From contig JBMFJH010000036.1 in the NCBI GenBank assembly GCA_049973945.1, positions 1 through 5,443 of the forward strand: a DNA stretch of 5,443 bases, written 5' to 3'. The notes under the pieces were generated by a model that did no database searches, was not told where the DNA came from, and worked only from the letters and a program-made list of their open reading frames with translations. Position 1 is the first letter of the stretch; every line of letters begins with the position of its first letter. This document shows, piece by piece, positions 1 to 5,443 of the stretch. Origin of the DNA: Acd1 sp049973945 (GTDB lineage: Archaea; Thermoproteota; Thermoprotei_A; Sulfolobales; Sulfolobaceae). Position numbers and translations under genes: made by a program.

Positions 1-957
1 GCCCACGCTCATTGGTTCGTCCCAATAAAGCCAAGAGTACGGGCTTCCGTCGATGTACAGGTTCGTCCCAGCTACAATCCTTCCCGAGAACTCGAAGACG
101 ACTATTTCACCTTGATCCGTCACTACTGATTCGAGACAGAAGGGACCGATCATGCCTGGAGGGACTTTTTTCCCCACGGTCTCGACGAAAGACTTAGCGT
201 ATTGATATGCCCTAGGTAAAAGGCTCTCCCTCGCTACTGCAGGGATATTCCCGACTACGACGAAGGTAGGCTCGTAACCACTCAAGTATTCGCTAGGAAC
301 TCTCCTAAGGCCGTCAACGTTAGTCTCGTACCTGATATCGATCCCAGTCAGCTCCAGCCTGTTCATCATGACGCTGTTGAAGAACTGGAAGTACATCGGC
401 ACACCGACTACATATTCTTGAATTATCACATCGTCGACGCTGTTAATTATATTCTTTTTAATGTATTCTTCGAGCTTAGACTTTATGAAACTTCTATCGT
501 TTGAAATGAAGTATCCTCTTCCTCCCTTGGCTCCAGGCAACTTCACGATGGCTAACCTATCTACGTCATCCGGGTCCTCGAACTGTTCTGGAACCTTTAT
601 TCCAGCCTCTTTCAATAAAGCCATCTTCTTCTTCTGGTCGGCTTCGTGCTCGAAGAGGAACCTGTTCCCGAAGATGGGCAATTTAATCTTTGCAACTCTT
701 TCCGAACCTATGTACTCAACTAGGCTACCGTGAGGTATTAGGACGCCGTTCTCTACGCTATTTATTAGCTCGAGAGCCTCGTCTTCGTCCTTGTAGGTTA
801 GAACCTTATCGATGAAACTGAACTGAGAGTAAAACTCCTCCCTCCCCTTCGGTAGCACGGCAACAGTTCCGAAGCCTTCTTTCTTCGCTCCGTGGAGGAT
901 CTGCAAAGAGGAGTGGCTCCCTATCGTGACGATGTTCAGCGTCATTTGACCGAACAT
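1..957 (-). CDS. purP: Formate-dependent AICAR ligase PurP (3' end beyond window)
   Basis: Archaeal purine enzyme that formylates AICAR to FAICAR with formate and ATP; it takes the place of the folate-dependent transformylase of bacterial PurH. Translating the minus strand from ATG 957-955 gives 319 uninterrupted residues to the window edge. Family landmarks I recognise are TIGSHSSLQILHGAK (11-25), IPHGSLVEYIG (74-84), PIFGNR (94-99), the ATP-grasp lysine and loop KLPGAKGGRGYF (139-150), IQEYVVGV (179-186), and EFSGRIVAGTN (289-299) followed by DGSPYSWLYWDEPMSVG (303-319). E289 and N299 sit where ATP-grasp enzymes bind Mg2+. The family usually continues with a short GRRIA-type tail, so probably only about 10-30 residues are missing. 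A second in-frame ATG four codons downstream (945-943) is a possible start; I prefer 957 because a TATA-like box lies a suitable distance upstream. The gene is divergent from purB, which makes its substrate. Some archaea carry PurP paralogues of uncertain activity, but the purB neighbour supports the biosynthetic role. Confidence 0.93.
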   Translation of the reverse strand, partial: MFGQMTLNIVTIGSHSSLQILHGAKKEGFGTVAVLPKGREEFYSQFSFIDKVLTYKDEDEALELINSVENGVLIPHGSLVEYIGSERVAKIKLPIFGNRFLFEHEADQKKKMALLKEAGIKVPEQFEDPDDVDRLAIVKLPGAKGGRGYFISNDRSFIKSKLEEYIKKNIINSVDDVIIQEYVVGVPMYFQFFNSVMMNRLELTGIDIRYETNVDGLRRVPSEYLSGYEPTFVVVGNIPAVARESLLPRAYQYAKSFVETVGKKVPPGMIGPFCLESVVTDQGEIVVFEFSGRIVAGTNLYIDGSPYSWLYWDEPMSVG

Positions 958-967
958 TTGTCGGCGG

Positions 968-982
968 GAAAAAAGCTTAGAT
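968..982 (+). promoter_or_regulatory. Probable BRE/TATA of purB
   Basis: A purine-rich BRE-like GAAAAAA (968-974) runs directly into GCTTAGAT (975-982). The centre of the box is about 27 bases before the purB ATG at 1006, the spacing expected for a leaderless crenarchaeal transcript. The TATA match is imperfect, so the call rests on spacing plus the BRE. Confidence 0.5.
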
Positions 983-988
983 TGCGCG

Positions 989-997
989 TATCTAAAG
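989..997 (-). promoter_or_regulatory. Probable TATA box of purP
   Basis: Read on the minus strand this is CTTTAGATA. Its centre is about 36 bases upstream of the purP ATG, so an archaeal start about 27 bases downstream would fall near 966 and give a leader of roughly 9 nt. No A-rich BRE precedes it, which makes it weaker than the purB box. It lies between the purB TATA box and the purB start. Confidence 0.45.
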
Positions 998-1005
998 GCG
1001 AGGCG

Positions 1006-2343
1006 ATGAGTGAGCACGTCTGTGTCTTTGAGTGGAGGTACGGGTCTCCAGAAATGAGGAGGCTCTTTTCCAGAGAGAACGTCCTGAAGAGCTACGCAAG
1101 GGTTGAAGCGGCACTCCTTTACGCTCTTTGGAAAGTCGGTATAGCCGAGGAGGAGGACTTCAAGGCGGTTTCAGAAGCGGTCAACAAGATCGACGTAAAT
1201 AGGGTCGATCAACTTGAAGCCCAGCTAGGCCACGACGTTATGGCTCTAGCTGTTCATTTGGCGGAGCTCGCGGGAGACAGGGGTAGGTTCGTACACTTTG
1301 GCGCGACTAGTTACGACATAGTGGACACCGCATATGCACTAATAGTAAGAGACGCCCTAGAAATAGTTTTATCTAAGTTGAAAAAAATAATTACAATTCT
1401 CGTGGAATACTCCCTGAGATACAAAGACCTAGTCATGGTAGGGAGGACTCATGGACAGCATGCCGACCCAATTACCCTAGGTTTCAAGTTCGCTAATTAC
1501 GCGTACGAGCTGGCCCGGAGCTACGAGAGACTCAAGGAGCTAGCTAAGAGGGTTGTCAAGGCGAAGTTTGCTGGAGCTGTAGGAACCATGGCGGCCTGGG
1601 GAGCCCTTGGCCTGAGGATTCAAGAGGAAGTGTGCGACTTTCTCAACCTTCCGCCACACGAAATAACGACTCAAGTGGCACCCAGGGACGGATACGCGGA
1701 GCTTATTTCAGACTTAGCTATCCTGGGCTCCCAGCTCGACAGGTTAGCGCTCGAAGTTAGAGAGCTGATGAGGCCAGAGATCATGGAGTTAGCAGAGGGT
1801 AGTGCGACTAGGAAAGTAGGGAGTAGCACTATGCCTCACAAAGCCAATCCTGTGACCGCGGAGAAAATCAGCGGCCTCGCTAAGGTCCTAAGGGGGTTCG
1901 TCTTTACGGCTTTAGAGAATATCCCCTTGTGGCACGAGAGGGATCTGACCAACAGCTCCTCGGAAAGGGTGATCTTATCGCACAGCTTTCTCACCATCGA
2001 CGAGATGCTGAACAGCACGATCGATCTACTCAATAACTTAGCGATTTATCCCGAAAACATGAGGAGGAACTTGGAGCTCACTAAAGGTTCAATTATGGCG
2101 GAAAGCTTAATGGTAAGGCTTACGCTCAAGGGTCTTCCGAGGCACAAGGCACATGAGTTACTCATGAGAGTCGCGAGGACCTCGCAGAACTTCCGAGAGG
2201 CCGTTATGAATAACGAAGAAATTAGGAAATATCTCAGTCCAAAGGAAATAGAGGAGGCGTTAGACCCAGGGAAATACCTGGGCATGTATGACAAGTTAAT
2301 CGAGAGGGCGATCGAATACGTTATCTCTGTAACTTCCGATTAG
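1006..2343 (+). CDS. purB: Adenylosuccinate lyase PurB
   Basis: Cytoplasmic lyase of the fumarase/aspartase superfamily that acts twice in purine synthesis: SAICAR to AICAR plus fumarate, and adenylosuccinate to AMP plus fumarate. The protein is 445 residues, normal for the family. Visible signatures are the N-terminal FEWRYGSPEMRRLFS, HFGATSYDIVDT (about 97-108), GRTHGQHADP (146-155) with a conserved active-site histidine at about 149, and the superfamily signature GSSTMPHKANP (272-282) on the flexible loop that carries the catalytic serine. The open frame extends upstream to an ATG at 892, but that extension lies antisense inside purP and does not resemble the family. The start at 1006 gives the usual short N-terminus and fits the promoter spacing. 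A purine-rich AGGCGAGG lies just upstream (995-1005 region), but a leaderless transcript would not use it. Divergent neighbour purP uses the AICAR made here. Confidence 0.96.
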   Translation: MSEHVCVFEWRYGSPEMRRLFSRENVLKSYARVEAALLYALWKVGIAEEEDFKAVSEAVNKIDVNRVDQLEAQLGHDVMALAVHLAELAGDRGRFVHFGATSYDIVDTAYALIVRDALEIVLSKLKKIITILVEYSLRYKDLVMVGRTHGQHADPITLGFKFANYAYELARSYERLKELAKRVVKAKFAGAVGTMAAWGALGLRIQEEVCDFLNLPPHEITTQVAPRDGYAELISDLAILGSQLDRLALEVRELMRPEIMELAEGSATRKVGSSTMPHKANPVTAEKISGLAKVLRGFVFTALENIPLWHERDLTNSSSERVILSHSFLTIDEMLNSTIDLLNNLAIYPENMRRNLELTKGSIMAESLMVRLTLKGLPRHKAHELLMRVARTSQNFREAVMNNEEIRKYLSPKEIEEALDPGKYLGMYDKLIERAIEYVISVTSD

Positions 2344-2350
2344 CTCTGAG

Positions 2351-2363
2351 GAAAACTTTATTC
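2351..2363 (+). promoter_or_regulatory. BRE/TATA promoter of tRNA-Thr
   Basis: GAAAA (2351-2355) followed by CTTTATTC (2356-2363) is a strong archaeal BRE plus TATA. Its centre is about 27 bases before the tRNA 5' end at 2387, so transcription should begin at or within a few bases of the mature end. It starts only 8 bases after the purB stop codon, so the tRNA has its own promoter inside the short gap. Confidence 0.72.
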
Positions 2364-2386
2364 AACTAAAAGAACGAGAATTACTT

Positions 2387-2481
<95 letters not shown>

Positions 2482-2484
2482 TCC

Positions 2485-2492
2485 TTATTATA
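2485..2492 (+). promoter_or_regulatory. Possible TATA box of thiL
   Basis: TTATTATA begins four bases after the tRNA discriminator. A start about 27 bases downstream would fall near 2516, giving a leader of about 11 nt before the ATG at 2527. There is no convincing Shine-Dalgarno sequence in that leader. The same T/A-rich stretch could instead help end the tRNA transcript. Confidence 0.4.
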
Positions 2493-2526
2493 CGATGCTT
2501 CGGTTTCTTAACAGGATAAGAACGGT

Positions 2527-3480
2527 ATGAAGAAACTCGATAGACTGTCAGACATAGGCGAGCGCGAGTTCGTCAAGTCAGTCCGAGAGAAACTCGGAAT
2601 AGTGGACGACGATGTTTTCGTAGATCCTGAACTCGGGCTTATGCTGAAAGTGGATGGGTTCAGACTAGACTTCACGGCGGGGGGCGCGGATCTATACGAC
2701 ATGGGGTGGAAGGCCGTAATCTCCTCGGTGAGCGATGTCATTTCGAGGGGAGGACTTCCGTTAGAGGCCCTGGTTTCAGTTGGGTTGCCTAAAGGTCTAA
2801 CGGTGCACGAGGCGAACGAACTAATGAGCGGAATAGAGGACGCTACGAGATACTACAACATAAAGCTCGTGGGAGGGGACACGAACGAGGGTAACTGGAT
2901 AGACGTGTTTTTAGTGGCGAAGCCCATTTGCTATAAACCTCCTCACAAGGTTAGCTCGAACGTTGATTTGATTCTTGCAGAACCTATTGGATATACAGAA
3001 ATTATATTCAACTCTTTGGGATTTAAAGCCGGAGATAACATATTCGCAAGTAAACTCAGGCACCCAACGCCGAGGAAGGAAGTTCTCCAGGTTCTCCAGA
3101 CAGAATGCGAACGGATTACGTATTCTACTGACATCAGCGACGGTCTCTTCGTGACTTTGGGGAATGTTTCGAGGAGGTTGTCTCTGAAGGTAGACGTAAC
3201 CGGGCTAGGATTAAGCGAAGAGTCGTTAATGCTCATCAAAGAACAGCTAGGCGCACACCAGCCAACGGGTAACCTAATCGATATAATCGCTAAGGGCGGA
3301 GAGGACTACGTGACGCTATTCGTTGTCCCAAGCTATCACTCGAGATATGTTATTAATCGCTTAGCTGAGCTGGGTCTTAACCCTCTCAAGATCGGTGACG
3401 GTTCGCCTGGAAGCGGCGTGTATTATAACGGTGAGAGAGTGGAACGAAGAGGTTGGGATTCCTTCAAAGGCTGGTATTAA
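2527..3480 (+). CDS. thiL: Thiamine-monophosphate kinase (ThiL)
   Basis: Phosphorylates thiamine monophosphate with ATP to give thiamine pyrophosphate, the active cofactor. At 317 residues it has the usual ThiL length and the PurM/AIR-synthase two-domain plan. Landmarks are the N-terminal LSDIGEREFV (7-16), the acidic VDDDVFVD (26-33), an aspartate in KVDGF (D43), GWKAVISSVSDVISRGGLP (60-78), VGGDTNEG (115-122), AEPIGYTE (151-158), RHPTPR (178-183), STDISDGL (200-207) and GGEDYVTLF (257-265). The start is well defined, because an in-frame stop lies at 2509-2511 and no other start codon follows it. Compared with bacterial ThiL, the first active-site loop is changed: the usual GDDAAV and VEGVHF segments are replaced. 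HypE, SelD and PurM share the fold, but the N-terminus and the GGEDY segment fit ThiL best, and no HypE-type C-terminal cysteine is present. Its neighbours are not thiamine genes. Confidence 0.85.
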   Translation: MKKLDRLSDIGEREFVKSVREKLGIVDDDVFVDPELGLMLKVDGFRLDFTAGGADLYDMGWKAVISSVSDVISRGGLPLEALVSVGLPKGLTVHEANELMSGIEDATRYYNIKLVGGDTNEGNWIDVFLVAKPICYKPPHKVSSNVDLILAEPIGYTEIIFNSLGFKAGDNIFASKLRHPTPRKEVLQVLQTECERITYSTDISDGLFVTLGNVSRRLSLKVDVTGLGLSEESLMLIKEQLGAHQPTGNLIDIIAKGGEDYVTLFVVPSYHSRYVINRLAELGLNPLKIGDGSPGSGVYYNGERVERRGWDSFKGWY

Positions 3481-3508
3481 CCTAGTTACCGTAAAAACAG
3501 TAAATTGC

Positions 3509-3518
3509 TTTAATATAA
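3509..3518 (+). promoter_or_regulatory. TATA box of the radical SAM gene
   Basis: TTTAATATAA is the best TATA match in the 66-base gap after thiL. A start about 27 bases downstream would fall near 3540-3542, a few bases before the ATG at 3547. GAGGGT at 3540-3545 resembles a Shine-Dalgarno element but is only one base from the ATG, too close to act as one. Leaderless or near-leaderless translation is likely. Confidence 0.65.
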
Positions 3519-3546
3519 GGCACCAACAAGTCAAGTCTCGAGGGTA

Positions 3547-5295
3547 ATGGAGACCGTCAAAGAGTCAAGAAGCTTCAGGCTGATAGAGGCCCCTGCTAAG
3601 TTCGAGAACGGCGTCGTTAAGTTCGGAGACCGCGAGATTAAGGTCGGAGGTCCAATCCCAGAGCTACACGAAGGCGAGAAGCTCGTACGAGTGACGCACT
3701 CTCTCTGTCCTGCTTGTTACAGATTATTACCGGCAACCATTTTCGAGAAAGAGAATAAGCTATACATAAGGAAAGTCTGTCCAGAGCACGGGGAGTTCGA
3801 GGATTTATACTACGGTGACTCGGGCCTCTATTATAAGTTCGACTACTGGGAGTACGAGGGTAAAGGGCCCAAAGTTCCTTATGTAGACCTCAAGGCCCCT
3901 TGTCCGTTCAACTGCGGTCTATGTCCAATGCATCATCAGCACTCCGCCCTAGTCAACATGGTAATTACGAATAGGTGTGACCTCTCGTGTTGGTATTGCT
4001 TCTTCTACGCTGAAAAGGCCGGTTACATTTACGAACCGACCCTAGAGCAAATCTCCTTCATGGTGGGTCAGCTGAAGAAACAGGAAATAACGCTAGTAAT
4101 TCAGCTGACCGGCGGAGAGCCAACGCTCAGGGAGGACCTAGTCGAGATAGTCAGAATGATGAGAGAGAAGGGGGTAAAACACATCCAGCTGAATACGTGG
4201 GGAGGCACGTTCGCTAAGCTCTACATGGAAGATCCAGAGAAGGCCGTCAGATATGCGAGGGCGCTGAGGGAGGCAGGAGTAAATACGGTTTACATGAGCT
4301 TCGACGGCACGACCAGAAGGACTAACCCGAAGAACCACTGGGAAGTCCCATACACGCTAGAGGTTTTCAGGAGGGCTGGAATGAGCAGCGTAGTGCTTGT
4401 GCCTACCGTGATAAAGTCGGTCAACGATCACGATTTGGGCAATATAGTTAGGTTCGCCGCGTACAACATGGACGTAGTTAGGGCAGTCAACTTCCAGCCC
4501 GTCAGTTTGACTGGAATGATGAAGAGGAACATGAGGAACAAGTTCAGAATAACGATCCCAGAAGTGATAAAGAATATAGAAGAGCAAACTAACGGCGAGA
4601 TAACTAAGGACAGCTGGTACCCAATTGGGACTTCTGTAGTGTTCTCCAAGCTCGTCGAGGCTTTAACCGGAAAAGAGCAGTTCGAAATGGCGAACCACCC
4701 GGTCTGCGGAGCTGGTACATATGTTTATGTCGAGTGGAGGAACGGAGAGCCACACTTCATCCCACTGTCGAAATTCATTGACCTAGAGGGCCTGTTGGAG
4801 TACTTGAAAGAGAAGACAGAGGAAATCAAAGAAGGCACTAACAAGTACTGGGTTGGCATGAAGCTTGTAATGAACTTGAGGAAGTTCATTGACAAGGAGA
4901 AAGGCCCGAAAGACTTCGATATACTGAAGATGTTAATTAACGTAATTACAAGGCACGATTACTCCGCATTAGGAGAATTCCACTATAGGCTGCTGTTCTT
5001 AGGAACCATGCACTTCATGGATCTCTACAATTACGACGTTCAGCGCGTGATGAGGTGCGATATTCATTACGCTACCCCAGACGGTAGGGTGATTCCGTTC
5101 TGTACGTATAACGTGCTCAACGACCTCTATAGGGATAAAGTCTTGAAGGAGTACCAAGTGCCCCTAAGCGAGTGGATAAAGAAACACGGAGAGTCGAGCA
5201 TAGGTGACGCAATTAAGTACAGAAGACAAGCGAGCGCGTTAGAGAACTCCGAAATATACAAGAAGACCTACGAGCCCTTCCTTCAAGCTGCTTAA
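3547..5295 (+). CDS. tes: Radical SAM protein, probable tetraether lipid synthase Tes
   Basis: A 582-residue radical SAM enzyme resembling archaeal COG1964 proteins such as M. jannaschii MJ0619. Those join the phytanyl tails of two diether lipids by C-C bonds, making the tetraether (GDGT) that spans the membrane as a monolayer. The radical SAM cluster motif is CDLSCWYC (C144, C148, C151), followed by the SAM-binding LTGGEPTLR (187-195). All 12 cysteines fall into four groups of three: C54/C57/C78 (CPAC then VCPEHGEF, rubredoxin-like), C119/C123/C126 (CPFNCGLCP), the radical SAM triad, and C387/C504/C519 in the C-terminal half (HPVCGAG, VMRCD, GRVIPFCTYN). This suits the reported Tes content of three [4Fe-4S] clusters plus one mononuclear iron. 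There is no B12-binding domain, which argues against the GDGT ring synthases GrsA/GrsB. No membrane helix or signal peptide is evident. An in-frame stop at 3511-3513 with no ATG after it fixes the start. It could instead be a paralogue acting on another lipid bond, such as the H-shaped bridge. Confidence 0.8.
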   Translation: METVKESRSFRLIEAPAKFENGVVKFGDREIKVGGPIPELHEGEKLVRVTHSLCPACYRLLPATIFEKENKLYIRKVCPEHGEFEDLYYGDSGLYYKFDYWEYEGKGPKVPYVDLKAPCPFNCGLCPMHHQHSALVNMVITNRCDLSCWYCFFYAEKAGYIYEPTLEQISFMVGQLKKQEITLVIQLTGGEPTLREDLVEIVRMMREKGVKHIQLNTWGGTFAKLYMEDPEKAVRYARALREAGVNTVYMSFDGTTRRTNPKNHWEVPYTLEVFRRAGMSSVVLVPTVIKSVNDHDLGNIVRFAAYNMDVVRAVNFQPVSLTGMMKRNMRNKFRITIPEVIKNIEEQTNGEITKDSWYPIGTSVVFSKLVEALTGKEQFEMANHPVCGAGTYVYVEWRNGEPHFIPLSKFIDLEGLLEYLKEKTEEIKEGTNKYWVGMKLVMNLRKFIDKEKGPKDFDILKMLINVITRHDYSALGEFHYRLLFLGTMHFMDLYNYDVQRVMRCDIHYATPDGRVIPFCTYNVLNDLYRDKVLKEYQVPLSEWIKKHGESSIGDAIKYRRQASALENSEIYKKTYEPFLQAA

Positions 5296-5311
5296 CCTTC
5301 AAAATAACGTG

Positions 5312-5324
5312 CTTTGTTTTTTCT
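5312..5324 (+). terminator. T-rich terminator after the radical SAM gene
   Basis: CTTTGTTTTTTCT, with six consecutive T at 5317-5322, lies 17 bases after the stop codon. Archaeal RNA polymerase stops on such T-runs without needing a hairpin, and no strong hairpin precedes it. Confidence 0.6.
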
Positions 5325-5345
5325 CCGATCCCCCTACGCTGGAAC

Positions 5346-5362
5346 TCGCGTGCTTCCCGCGA
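5346..5362. repeat. Short inverted repeat (5-bp stem)
   Basis: TCGCG (5346-5350) pairs with CGCGA (5358-5362) around a 7-base loop. It lies past the T-run and is too small to name. It may be chance or part of a structured transcript or control region. Confidence 0.3.
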
Positions 5363-5377
5363 CGTTGAGTCGTTGAG
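5363..5377. repeat. Tandem CGTTGAG direct repeat
   Basis: CGTTGAG occurs at 5363-5369 and again at 5371-5377 with one base between them, just upstream of a TATA-like CTTTAAG. This placement would suit a dimeric regulator site, but two copies of seven bases may also be chance. Confidence 0.3.
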
Positions 5378-5382
5378 CGGGC

Positions 5383-5389
5383 CTTTAAG
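5383..5389 (+). promoter_or_regulatory. Possible TATA box for a gene to the right
   Basis: CTTTAAG sits in an otherwise G+C-rich stretch. It is about 20 bases before the ATG at 5405, shorter than the 26-27 bases expected for a leaderless start, so it may serve a start further right or an RNA. Confidence 0.25.
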
Positions 5390-5404
5390 CCAGGACTTGG
5401 GCTT

Positions 5405-5443
5405 ATGGCGGGTACTAGGTTCTTAAACCAAACTCTGATCTCG
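5405..5443 (+). CDS. Possible 5' end of a further gene (cut by window)
   Basis: From ATG 5405 the frame stays open for 13 codons (MAGTRFLNQTLIS) to the window edge, while both other plus frames contain stops here. An in-frame stop at 5366-5368 limits the frame on its left. An inverted repeat AAGCC/GGCTT (5387-5391/5400-5404) abuts the ATG. The peptide is too short to identify. A non-coding explanation is equally possible. Confidence 0.2.
   Translation, partial: MAGTRFLNQTLIS

Noticed and set aside
12..733. Plus-strand open frames of 61 and 90 codons in the first 750 bases
   Set aside because: They are antisense to purP, whose minus-strand translation is continuous and matches the family throughout; the plus-strand peptides are Ser/Arg-rich and unrecognisable.
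892..1005. Longer purB beginning at ATG 892
   Set aside because: The extra 38 residues lie antisense inside purP, do not resemble the PurB N-terminus, and would put the start upstream of the purB promoter.
3082..3099. Tandem GTTCTCCAG repeat inside thiL
   Set aside because: It encodes Val-Leu-Gln-Val-Leu-Gln in a helix of the protein; two copies of nine bases in a coding region need no other explanation.
2527..3480. HypE, SelD or PurM as the identity of the PurM-fold gene
   Set aside because: There is no HypE-type C-terminal cysteine tail and no SelD cysteine/selenocysteine motif, and the LSDIGERE start with GGEDY is typical of ThiL.
3547..5295. GDGT ring synthase (GrsA/GrsB) as the identity of the radical SAM gene
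   Set aside because: Those enzymes carry an N-terminal B12-binding domain; here the N-terminus is a cysteine-rich CPAC/CPEHG region instead.

Overview
The window looks like part of a hyperthermophilic crenarchaeal (Thermoproteota) chromosome. Four things suggest this: a formate-dependent PurP (an archaeal enzyme), a tRNA-Thr interrupted by a canonical archaeal intron, A+T-rich TATA/BRE promoters very close to start codons (leaderless or short-leader transcripts), and a long radical SAM protein of the archaeal tetraether-lipid synthase type. Arginine is mostly AGG/AGA and isoleucine is often ATA. I infer a Desulfurococcales- or Thermoproteales-like organism but cannot name the genus.

Layout: (1) Bases 1-957, minus strand: purP, lacking only its last few residues at the left edge. 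(2) Bases 958-1005: a 48-bp divergent promoter region. (3) Bases 1006-2343, plus strand: purB. (4) Bases 2387-2481, plus strand: tRNA-Thr(UGU) with a 22-nt intron at position 37/38, and a clear BRE/TATA just after the purB stop. (5) Bases 2527-3480, plus strand: a ThiL-type thiamine-monophosphate kinase. (6) Bases 3547-5295, plus strand: a 582-residue radical SAM enzyme, probably tetraether synthase Tes, with its own TATA box and a T-run terminator after it. (7) Bases 5296-5443: a tail with small inverted and direct repeats and possibly the first codons of another gene.

PurB and PurP act in sequence in de novo purine synthesis. PurB cleaves SAICAR to AICAR and also makes AMP from adenylosuccinate. 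PurP formylates AICAR to FAICAR using formate and ATP. Their promoters are so close that the two TATA-like boxes lie between the two inferred transcription starts, so the genes are likely to be co-regulated or to compete for polymerase. ThiL makes thiamine pyrophosphate, and Tes joins the tails of archaeal diether lipids to make membrane-spanning tetraethers. These two appear to be separately transcribed housekeeping genes rather than parts of one system. I found no CRISPR array, insertion sequence, toxin-antitoxin pair or other defence or mobile system.
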